Assembly (NCBI GenBank): GCA_002811675.1
Contig: PDIM01000007.1
Span: forward strand, 1 to 64,000
Length of the DNA: 64,000 bases
Origin: Ichthyosporea sp. XGB-2017a
Lineage: Eukaryota; Opisthokonta; Ichthyosporea
Reading direction: 5' to 3'
A program made the position numbers and the translations under genes. Shown piece by piece: positions 20,012 to 27,498 of the stretch (within the stretch, counting starts at the first letter, position 1; every line of letters starts with the position of its first letter). The notes under the pieces are model-generated. The model worked only from the letters and a program-made list of their open reading frames with translations. It was not told where the DNA came from and did not search any database.

Positions 20012-20075
<64 letters not shown>
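20012..20075 (+). repeat. Uninterrupted tract of 64 A
   Basis: 64 consecutive adenines begin 171 bp after the R2 pseudogene stop. There is no AATAAA between that stop and the tract. Just before it, GAGGCA...TGCCTC (19980-20008) can pair as a small hairpin. The tract may be the poly(A) tail of a retroposed R2 transcript or an expanded microsatellite. Length may be inexact because homopolymers are assembled poorly. Confidence 0.9.
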
Positions 20076-20077
<2 letters not shown>

Positions 20078-20330
20078 AAATGCATTCGAGAGAAGGTAAC
20101 CGTACAGCAGGGGGCACCCCCGCGAACCACAAAAAAACCCTTATCTTTCATTTGTGCCAGAATTTAGACCTGGCGTAGACTGTAGACTAAAAGTATCTAT
20201 ACCGAGCAGCTGTAATTTCTTGTGATATGAATCAGATAGATATCAGACCCCACAGAATACAGATTATAGATTATAATAACCAAAATCAATTCACATAATA
20301 ACTTTTTTTTTTGGTAACCGTACATTTACA

Positions 20331-21272
20331 ATGTTCAACTTGTCGTGTAAAAGGATCTGGCTAATAGCTGTCGGATTTGCGCATCTTCTCAAACTAGCAT
20401 ATGGCTGTGAGTGGGAAAATGACAACTTCGAGTTTTACCAAGATCATTGGGAAAATGTACCTACTGCAAGTCCTTCTTGGGAGGATTGCAGTTGCAACAG
20501 CTGGGACGATAATGAATGCGCTTTCCAAAAGGACGACTGTTTTTGTTTTCAAGAATGTGACTGCGAATACGAAGGCTTCAATGATTGTGACTTCCATGAT
20601 GTACCGCGTTCTCCCAACAGAGACCATTACAACGAAGATGTGCAGTTTGAACGAACACCAGGGACCACCCCCAGGGTGGAGGCTCCGCACGTTTCAGCAA
20701 ATACCGATTCTTGGGAAGATGCGGGCATACATTCCCTATCCATTCCCACAACTGTGATCATTCCTAGCACTACTAGCAGGACCATAGAACCGAAGCCCAC
20801 TTCTCATGAAGCATCAACATATAACACTTCGTTTGCAGTACATTCCGAAGAGGCCAATAGAGTTACCGAAAACGCCACCACAGGAAGGTTACAAAACAGA
20901 GTCTCTGCATTTAAGCTGATAAGCACAAACCCCAATTTGAAATTAGAGACTGTGTTGACAGAACATTCAAAGATTGACATGACCGCCTTCAGGAACGAAT
21001 GGGCCATTGTGGCCATATGTGAACCAGAAGAGGTCGGGTCAGTCGAATTCTTCCTTGATGGGAAAGTTGCTATGAGAGACACTTCTTCCCCTTATAGCCT
21101 TTGTGGAGATGAACAAAATAGCCTGCTGAAGTCTTGTAACGGCATACTTGCGGATGGAACCAAGAGACATACGCTGACTGCCATCACGGTTGATACTCTA
21201 TCAAGTTCTGGATACTCCAAGACCCTCAAATTCACTCTAGAAAAGGATATGTTCGAAGTCTTTGTTGAATGA
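20331..21272 (+). CDS. Secreted acidic Cys/Trp-rich protein with shared C-terminal domain (family member A)
   Basis: 313 aa. A signal peptide at about 1-25 ends at LAYG. Residues 26-95 are strongly acidic and rich in Cys, Trp and Phe (CEWENDNFEFYQDHW; DCFCFQECDCEYE). Residues 100-190 form a Thr/Ser/Pro-rich linker with NTS and NAT sequons, probably glycosylated. Residues 195-313 are the C-terminal domain also found in the proteins at 21976, 23768 and 32995. Its markers are an opening V-x-x-F-x-L/F-V strand, an I-D-L/M turn, W-x-I/V-V-A-I/E, a V-x-S/K-V-x-F-x-L/I-x-G strand, a CGD/CxD cysteine paired with a second Cys 10-16 residues later, and a terminal F/L-x-V strand. I do not recognise a named family with confidence; an Ig-like beta sandwich is likely. 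AATAAA follows at about 21299. Likely a wall or matrix protein by inference. Confidence 0.85.
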   Translation: MFNLSCKRIWLIAVGFAHLLKLAYGCEWENDNFEFYQDHWENVPTASPSWEDCSCNSWDDNECAFQKDDCFCFQECDCEYEGFNDCDFHDVPRSPNRDHYNEDVQFERTPGTTPRVEAPHVSANTDSWEDAGIHSLSIPTTVIIPSTTSRTIEPKPTSHEASTYNTSFAVHSEEANRVTENATTGRLQNRVSAFKLISTNPNLKLETVLTEHSKIDMTAFRNEWAIVAICEPEEVGSVEFFLDGKVAMRDTSSPYSLCGDEQNSLLKSCNGILADGTKRHTLTAITVDTLSSSGYSKTLKFTLEKDMFEVFVE

Positions 21273-21975
21273 TTTATAACCAATGAATGCAAATGCTTAA
21301 TAAATAAACAGTCCCCTGAATACTGACAAGAGAGACAGAAACTCAACCTCTTCAGCTTCCATGACATAAACATTCCAAGCAACATGTAGCTTTGGTTTCC
21401 GTGGAAACAGAAAAGACTAGCCATGTTGTTTGCTCATAACGAAAAAGGTTATGGAATATTTGTAGAATAACAGCTAACCAAACCTGGGAATGTTCTTTGA
21501 ACTCCTCTTTTTGGTAAAACACTGGTAAAGCACCAAAGACATAGTTACCAACCAGCCACCAGGAGCGGTTAACAAGAAAAGAAAGTGCTGCTATATACGC
21601 ACACACCCATTCTCTTATGTAAAGCGGGGTTCTACCCAAATTCCCAATGAGAATTGAGAAGGGCCTAGTCCCCATGTTACTTTCCCTATCCCCAGCCAGT
21701 CCTAATAGCTGGAATTGGGAAATACAACAGGGTGTATTTGGGGACTTCCCTTCGTCCCGCATAAGTTAGAGCGCTTAATTTTAGAGCCTTTCCTATAGAG
21801 CTTTTTCAACCCCTTTTAGTGCCGTACATGTGTATAAAAGGACTGCAGAATGGGAAGGTTCTTTGGCATTATCTCGACAACAAATTTAATTAGCAGAAAT
21901 CAAACAAAAGAAAAACAAAAAACTTAAAATCTTCTCAAGTGATAAGATCTCCAACCAGTCAAAGGCTATTCCAGT
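21273..21975. other. Intergenic region upstream of secreted protein B
   Basis: 700 bp. It contains the 3' UTR of member A (AATAAATAAA near 21299), a GGGGACTTCCC element at 21740-21750, the TATA box at 21833-21840, and from 21867 the 5' UTR that is duplicated at 23659. Minus-strand frames here look like chance. Confidence 0.6.
21833..21840 (+). promoter_or_regulatory. TATA box of secreted protein B
   Basis: TATAAAAG lies 143 bp before the start codon. The same offset (+1792) places TATAAATAG ahead of the duplicate gene at 23625, so the core promoter was duplicated with the gene although the bases immediately around it now differ. Confidence 0.65.
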
Positions 21976-22328
21976 ATGAAGTATTCAAGCCGAGTGATTC
22001 TAATGGCGGCCCTCTTTAGCTGTTCCGTCATTGCCGCTATGGCATTATCAGTTCCTCCCCATGGCGATGACCACCACCATGGCGATGCAGACAAATTTCC
22101 CAGCGAGCATGGTCATGGAGGATCTCATCACCCCCAAGGACCTCATTACGATGATCAATACTACTACCGTCCAAGACCAAGAGGGTGTGGCTGTGGAGGA
22201 TGTGGAGGATGCTGTGGGGGATGCGGAGGATGTGGAGGATATCCTCACCCTCATGATCCTCACCCTCACCCCCATGATCCTATTCCAACAGTGACTGTCA
22301 CAGTGGTTGACCCCAAGCCCACTGATCC
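21867..22328 (+). repeat. 462-bp duplicated segment, copy 1 (5' UTR plus first 118 codons)
   Basis: Pairs with 23659-24120 at an offset of 1792 bp. Reading both copies line by line I find two differences (21888 a/t and 22317 g/a). Identity ends abruptly upstream in the leader and downstream at the start of the PKPTD linker. Confidence 0.9.
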
Positions 22329-22767
22329 ACCCACGACACAGCCCTATAACAAAGTGGTGGGCTTCAACTTTGTAGCAAAGGACGGGGAATACAAGGTTCC
22401 TCTTTTTCCTGGCACCACGATCGACCTAAGCATCTTTCCTGTCGCTACCACTGGTACAAGTAGTGGACCTGAGTGGACCATCGAGGCTGTGACAGATGGC
22501 CCAGCTCCTGTTTCCAAGGTTGATTTTTACATTAATGGATATCTTAAAAATACCGACTATGCCGCTCTTTACTTTTTGTGTGGAGAGTCCACCACAGCCG
22601 CTACCGGCTACAATGGCTACTCTACCTGCGAATACACAGTCAATAATGGTATCTCGAAGATTACAGCCAAACCTTACCAAGCGGGTGCCACCAATGCCAT
22701 CCCTGGATTCGAAAAGACTATGGAGATAAAGCGAGAAGGCTCTTTTCTTTATGTTAATGCGTTATAA
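21976..22767 (+). CDS. Secreted His/Gly/Cys-rich protein with shared C-terminal domain (family member B)
   Basis: 263 aa. The signal peptide is at about 1-24 (ends MALS). Residues 25-65 are rich in His, Gly and Asp (DDHHHGD, HGHGGSHH). Next comes a Tyr/Arg patch (DDQYYYRPRPRG), a Cys-Gly block at about 70-88 (CGCGGCGGCCGG), and a His-Pro-Asp stretch (PHPHDPHPHPHD). A short T-V-T-V-T-VVDPKPTDP linker leads to the family C-terminal domain at about 125-263 (VVGFNFVAKDG; VSKVDFYINGYLKNTDY; FLCGE...STCEY; LYVNAL end). The His and Cys-Gly blocks could bind metal or cross-link through disulfides; this is inference from composition. The first 118 codons and the whole 5' UTR are almost identical to the gene at 23768, but the C-terminal domain has diverged. 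AATAAA lies at about 22858. Confidence 0.88.
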   Translation: MKYSSRVILMAALFSCSVIAAMALSVPPHGDDHHHGDADKFPSEHGHGGSHHPQGPHYDDQYYYRPRPRGCGCGGCGGCCGGCGGCGGYPHPHDPHPHPHDPIPTVTVTVVDPKPTDPPTTQPYNKVVGFNFVAKDGEYKVPLFPGTTIDLSIFPVATTGTSSGPEWTIEAVTDGPAPVSKVDFYINGYLKNTDYAALYFLCGESTTAATGYNGYSTCEYTVNNGISKITAKPYQAGATNAIPGFEKTMEIKREGSFLYVNAL

Positions 22768-23624
22768 AGAAACTAAATGCTTCACTGTTACAGGCATGTC
22801 CATAGGACAACATCTTGGCCTTTTCAATACTACAACAGATGATGATAAAAACATCAAAATAAAGCCCCTTTTTAAACCCCCATTCAGCAACGCTCCATAT
22901 TTGCTAGATTTTTGTTTCTATCACGTCCAATGCCACACACCTTTCACCACCCCTCCTATGTAACATACCGTTGCGATTTTACTTTTTCTATCAAGTATTC
23001 CAAACAAGCTTTTATGTAAGAAACTGACCACAACAGTATAGCCTTACGGCTTACCTCGTCCATACTCTTAGCAACAGCATTCTATCCAAAAGACCTCCTA
23101 AAATGCACAATGAAATGAGAAGCGTTGTTCAGATAGACCTCACATTCCAATGGCGTCTCTCAGGAAACACAAAATCCCCGGGCCCATGGACCAATATTTC
23201 GCGTAATGCCCCTGGAGAAAAATGCTCCTTCAGTTCCTTTTCCGGCATCTTACGTTCTAAAGATAAAGAACAAAATATTGTTCCACAGTTACAAGTACCC
23301 GCGGTGATGCACCAGAAAACCTCCCCTTGATAAACTGTGCCAAAATCAGTGCACAACCCAAATAATAATTTCTGGCACAAATGACAAACCTAATATCAAA
23401 TAGCAAATAGCACCGAGAACCAAGGATCATGGTACTTTAGAATGGTTCCCGCAGGTAGATGTAATGCAATGGGCCTTTGGGAACTTCCCTTCCAGCCCAC
23501 ACCTCCTGCTGGAAACAACACAGTTCTTTATTTTTAGGCTACTTCTGACAAAGAGCCAGTAAAGTGGTATTGCTTGCAGTTGCTTATTCTTTTCGAGAGG
23601 TCTCTTTCGCCTCCTGTTACCGTG
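22768..23624. other. Intergenic region between duplicates B and C
   Basis: No convincing gene. It contains the 3' UTR of B (AATAAA near 22858) and a GGGAACTTCCCTTC string at about 23479 that resembles the GGGGACTTCCCTTC upstream of gene B. It is otherwise not alignable with the region upstream of B, so the duplicated block is confined to the promoter core and what follows. Confidence 0.5.
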
Positions 23625-23633
23625 TATAAATAG
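23625..23633 (+). promoter_or_regulatory. TATA box of secreted protein C
   Basis: TATAAATAG lies 143 bp before the start codon, exactly the spacing of gene B. Confidence 0.65.
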
Positions 23634-23658
23634 AGGGCGGCACGGGAAGCATTTTTCT

Positions 23659-24120
23659 CATTATCTCGACAACAAATTTTATTAGCAGAAATCAAACAAA
23701 AGAAAAACAAAAAACTTAAAATCTTCTCAAGTGATAAGATCTCCAACCAGTCAAAGGCTATTCCAGTATGAAGTATTCAAGCCGAGTGATTCTAATGGCG
23801 GCCCTCTTTAGCTGTTCCGTCATTGCCGCTATGGCATTATCAGTTCCTCCCCATGGCGATGACCACCACCATGGCGATGCAGACAAATTTCCCAGCGAGC
23901 ATGGTCATGGAGGATCTCATCACCCCCAAGGACCTCATTACGATGATCAATACTACTACCGTCCAAGACCAAGAGGGTGTGGCTGTGGAGGATGTGGAGG
24001 ATGCTGTGGGGGATGCGGAGGATGTGGAGGATATCCTCACCCTCATGATCCTCACCCTCACCCCCATGATCCTATTCCAACAGTGACTGTCACAGTGGTT
24101 GACCCCAAACCCACTGATCC
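23659..24120 (+). repeat. 462-bp duplicated segment, copy 2
   Basis: Second copy of the segment at 21867-22328, with two differences visible. See copy 1. Confidence 0.9.
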
Positions 24121-24691
24121 GAAACCAACGGATCCTAAACCAACGGATCCTAAACCAACGGATCCTAAACCAACGGATCCTAAACCAACGGATCCTAAAC
24201 CAACTGACCCCAAGCCAACTGTCACAGCCACTGTGGTTGACCCGAAGCCAACGGATACAACTGTAGCCAAGGTCGTTGGTTTCACTTTTGTTGCAAAGAA
24301 CGGTGACTACTCTTTGCCCCTCGGTGCTGGCACAATCATTGACTTGAGCATATTCCCTGCGGCAACGGCTACGACTACGGACGAGGCTGGATGGACCATC
24401 GTGGCAGAAACTGCAGGAAATAGTGATATTTCCAAAGTCGACTTCTACATCAACGGCTATCTGAAGAACACCGACTATTTCACAAAGTACTTCTTGTGTG
24501 GCGATTCAAATGCAGCAACAGACACAGGCTTGTCTGGTTATAGTACCTGTGAATATACCATCATTGATGGCCTGAACAAAATAACTGCCAAACCCCAGAG
24601 CTTTGCCTCTGGAAGTATGGGAGCTGCCAAAACTTTGGAGCTGAAACGCGATGGCTCTAAGCTTTACGTCAATGGCATCTATGACTATTAA
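23768..24691 (+). CDS. Secreted His/Gly/Cys-rich protein with PKPTD stalk and shared C-terminal domain (family member C)
   Basis: 307 aa. Residues 1-118 repeat those of member B: signal peptide, His/Gly region, Cys-Gly block and PHPHD stretch. It differs by a longer stalk: about eight tandem PKPTD units, then VTATVVDPKPTDTT, encoded by a 15-bp minisatellite. The family C-terminal domain occupies about 170-307 (VVGFTFVAKNG; ISKVDFYINGYLKNTDYF; FLCGDSN...STCEY; LYVNGIYDY end). It is clearly related to that of B but differs at many positions, so the two halves of the gene have different divergence histories. The Pro/Thr-rich stalk would be extended and is a likely site of O-glycosylation. AATAAA lies at about 24792. 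Confidence 0.88.
   Translation: MKYSSRVILMAALFSCSVIAAMALSVPPHGDDHHHGDADKFPSEHGHGGSHHPQGPHYDDQYYYRPRPRGCGCGGCGGCCGGCGGCGGYPHPHDPHPHPHDPIPTVTVTVVDPKPTDPKPTDPKPTDPKPTDPKPTDPKPTDPKPTDPKPTVTATVVDPKPTDTTVAKVVGFTFVAKNGDYSLPLGAGTIIDLSIFPAATATTTDEAGWTIVAETAGNSDISKVDFYINGYLKNTDYFTKYFLCGDSNAATDTGLSGYSTCEYTIIDGLNKITAKPQSFASGSMGAAKTLELKRDGSKLYVNGIYDY
24104..24235 (+). repeat. 15-bp coding minisatellite (PKPTD units)
   Basis: The unit is close to CCAACGGATCCTAAA, giving about eight PKPTD repeats. The central copies are identical at base level, each with a GGATCC, and the edge copies are degenerate. The array is absent from the duplicate at 21976, so it expanded after duplication or contracted there. Confidence 0.9.
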
Positions 24692-25212
24692 TAAGTACAA
24701 TCGACATTCTGCTTGGCCATAAGTCGATCGACCAAAATGGAACCTTATATGTATGTACTTCAAGCTGAAGAACAAAATACTCGCGGTGACCAATAAACTA
24801 TTACATTGGCAGTAATGAAAAGATTTCGAGCTCTTGTGTTGCTTATCTATAAGCAGTATTCAGTGAACCTGGGGTGGGAAAACTCTGCTCGATAAGTAGC
24901 TGTTGTGAGCTGCCGGCAGTACGAGAATCCTCCAGCGGTAATCTTTTGAGTTCGGGCCTCATGAAAGAAGTGGTCTTTGAGTGCATCATGATTCCAGCTT
25001 GCCGAGGGTAAAGAGACCACCGGAAGTTGAGAGTTACTGCAAGCAGTAAAGTGTGAACTGGAACGTCTTTCATATGCGGCCTTTTCTTCGGACTACAATT
25101 TTTATTTCCCGTCGAGGGCTCTCAGCAATAACTGTGTTCAAACTTCAAGGTGGCTCCCCAGCTTTTTAGTTCAAAGCTCCAGCCCAGTCCATGACTTTTG
25201 ACTCGTGACCAT
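24692..25212. terminator. Convergent 3' region between secreted protein C and the GPI-type gene
   Basis: AATAAA for the plus-strand gene lies at about 24792, and AATAAA for the minus-strand gene at about 25104 (TTTATT on the plus strand). No coding frame is convincing. Confidence 0.45.
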
Positions 25213-26610
25213 TCAGGCCAGATACACCACCGATATTAGCAATGACGCTGCCAACAGGAAAGGACTTCTTTCCAAAGTACTCGCGGTACTTGTAGGTTCT
25301 ACTGTCTTTGTATCTTCTTTCTGAATGGCCTGTAACTTGGGTTGGCTCGCACACCCTTCAAAAATATCAGGAACTTCTGGCAAGTCTTTGTTCCATCCAA
25401 CTGGTACTTCGGAAACCATTCCCGATGCAAAGAGAGCGTTAAGTTCGTCTGTGCTACGTGGAAAATCCATTTCCTGGGCACATTTCAAATCGAAATTGAT
25501 AATTCCGTACCCCTCCCATGTGTTCTGGAGGTGAACTGTAAACTCATTCGGGTTGTATTGGCCTGTATAACTACTTCGACTATTGTACACCATTGTGCCA
25601 TTAACACAAGGAATATATGTACCATTAACTGTCATCTGCTTGGCACAGCTGTCCACTAATACACTAAAAGAGCCCAGAGCACAGTCTCCTGGTGTCCAAG
25701 AAGATGTAAATGTAGACACAAAGGTCAGGTTAACAATAGGGTCTTTTTTAAGCAGATTATAGAAACTATCCATTGTAAACACGGGTCCTTTAGTCGTCAT
25801 TAAAGGATCAAATAAAACAATACCATTGACATTAGTGCTGTCATAACCATTACCAAGTATATCAATGTTCTCTGCAATCACCACATCCAACTCTATTTCG
25901 CGCACCTGGTCCAGCCGAACATTCTTCACTGCAGTCTTGCTCAATATCGTGTGTTCTACAAATTGCACCTCAATAAAGCTGTGGTCATCGTTGCCAAACG
26001 GGCTCAGTGAATAACTAGAATATAAGCGAGGTTGAAAAGGACTAACTAACTTCACAGTGTACTCAACGTCCGCACGACTGGCAATGTAATCGCCGAATAT
26101 ACTCATGCGCGAGTGCCCCATGTTTTTCATGTACACTTCCTGGTTCCCATACACCGTTGAGTTAGAATAATGAGTATATAATCCTATTTCTCCTATAACG
26201 CTATACTTCTTATCCTTGGACTCAGGGAAATCGCGATACTCTACGAGTGGCTTTTGAATCGTCTCGTTTGCGTAGACATCCACCAAATAGGCAATTCCCA
26301 TACTGCTGTTGCGGGCGGGCAAGGTTCCGTTTGGGAAGATTCCCTGTACAGTAATGTTTCCCTGCATACCAAAAGTAAAATGCTCGGGGGTGAGCAGGTC
26401 CGTATAATGGTAGTCATTGGTTAGAGAGGACGGATCATAAAATGATAAGTCTTCTTCCAATTCATACACATATCTATTCTGCAAACATCCAGGAGGGGTA
26501 TTTCTATTCAGGTCAATAGCTCCGGTTATGCATGCACCACTATATGCAAGTAGTAAAAACCCCAATGCTGCAATCCACGCCGAGGTGAGCTGTACCAAGT
26601 AATGAGACAT
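25213..26610 (-). CDS. Probable GPI-anchored surface glycoprotein, unknown family, 465 aa
   Basis: I do not recognise the family. The N-terminal hydrophobic segment (about 8-28, ending SGACITG) fits a signal peptide. The C-terminus has a Ser/Thr-rich spacer (EPTSTASTLERS) and then a purely hydrophobic 16-residue tail (FLLAASLLISVVYLA) with no basic cytosolic end, as expected of a GPI-attachment signal. In between are many N-x-S/T sequons (NITV, NGTL, NSS, NETI, NSTV, NLTF, NGTY, NGTM) and a few Cys that could pair. The fold appears beta-rich (alternating hydrophobic strands such as YTVKLVSPF, IELDVVIAENI). It sits inside the secretome block and has its own TATA box on the minus strand 150 bp upstream. 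Confidence 0.8.
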   Translation of the reverse strand: MSHYLVQLTSAWIAALGFLLLAYSGACITGAIDLNRNTPPGCLQNRYVYELEEDLSFYDPSSLTNDYHYTDLLTPEHFTFGMQGNITVQGIFPNGTLPARNSSMGIAYLVDVYANETIQKPLVEYRDFPESKDKKYSVIGEIGLYTHYSNSTVYGNQEVYMKNMGHSRMSIFGDYIASRADVEYTVKLVSPFQPRLYSSYSLSPFGNDDHSFIEVQFVEHTILSKTAVKNVRLDQVREIELDVVIAENIDILGNGYDSTNVNGIVLFDPLMTTKGPVFTMDSFYNLLKKDPIVNLTFVSTFTSSWTPGDCALGSFSVLVDSCAKQMTVNGTYIPCVNGTMVYNSRSSYTGQYNPNEFTVHLQNTWEGYGIINFDLKCAQEMDFPRSTDELNALFASGMVSEVPVGWNKDLPEVPDIFEGCASQPKLQAIQKEDTKTVEPTSTASTLERSPFLLAASLLISVVYLA

Positions 26611-26760
26611 AATATTTGAGCGTTATTAACTACAGTAGAATAGATGATTACACATACACACTTTTGTGTAAATACTTTTGATCTTTGAGGATAAGATAAA
26701 ATAGTTTTGTAAAGAGCCCAAAGCCTCACAAGTGTTCTTCTTCCAAACCCCATCAGTCCC

Positions 26761-26769
26761 CCTTTTATA
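26761..26769 (-). promoter_or_regulatory. TATA box of the GPI-type glycoprotein gene
   Basis: On the minus strand TATAAAAGG, followed by a GGG run, lies 150 bp before the start codon at 26610. The spacing agrees with the other TATA promoters in this window. Confidence 0.55.
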
Positions 26770-27498
26770 ATGTGGTACCTTGTCTGTAACCTCCTTCACA
26801 AATCCTGCACCTAATTATTTCATAGTTATAAAATTAAGCCATCAATTTACCCCCGAGTCCCATTATAAAGTGAAACTCCATTTTTCTCACACCCAATTAT
26901 TCACACAAATTAGCAGGGTACCTGTCATCCTGTCAAGATCGTGGGTTTCTCTATATGGCAGTCCATCGGTCACTAAGTCGTACCATTGGCTACTTTGAAC
27001 ACAAATAGTGTACCCCTGCTTATGCTTGAGAAAAGAGCGCATTTTGTAGCTTTTTGTGACCGAAAGGAGACCTTTCCTTTACCTTTTTGGTTTATATCTC
27101 AGCCTCGGAAGTAAGTATGATAAATACACTAAGGCATGCCACCCAATGGTGTGAATCTCAGCCAGCCCAATGGTCAGAACCTCCATGCGCACTGGTTCCC
27201 AAAACAAAAAGTGGAGGTTATGTGACACTTGGAAATTCATCTTTTTATTTTCAAATTCCAGGATTAAAAAATTATGCCAGTATGCGCCCAAGTGCGTAGA
27301 AAAAGCTGAGCAATTACAGAAAACAAGAAATTGGAGTCAAACCCAAAGAGTGATAAACCCCACGTTCCAATTTAAAATATTTCTTGCTCTCCAATTAGTG
27401 AGCATTGCTGTCTTTTTCATCTGTTTAAAAACAGCACCAAAGTTTGCTCGTAATTTCTTCTTCTCTTCTCTCCCCCCCTTCTCCCCCTTTTGGATTTC
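26770..27498. other. Intergenic region upstream of the GPI-type gene and downstream of receptor cyclase 2
   Basis: I see nothing coding. It holds a minus-strand AATAAA candidate for receptor cyclase 2 (TTTATT at about 27242) and a C/T-rich stretch at about 27465-27490. Confidence 0.4.

Noticed and set aside
19864-20151. Minus-strand frame with a long Phe run
   Set aside because: Product of the A64 tract read on the other strand.
21740-21750. NF-kappaB site reading of GGGGACTTCCC
   Set aside because: The match to the Rel consensus is imperfect and there is no evidence of a Rel factor in this organism; kept only as a shared upstream element.
21352-21762. 136-codon minus-strand frame upstream of the tandem secreted genes
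   Set aside because: No homology recognised, no promoter or poly(A) context, and it covers the upstream region of a plus-strand gene; likely a chance frame.
22031-22294. Plus-strand alternative frame identical in both duplicates (Met/Thr/Asp-rich)
   Set aside because: It is identical only because the underlying DNA is duplicated; overlapping frame shadow of the secreted protein.
24058-24285. Minus-strand frame coding for Val/Gly/Ser repeats opposite the PKPTD array
   Set aside because: It is the antisense shadow of the minisatellite.
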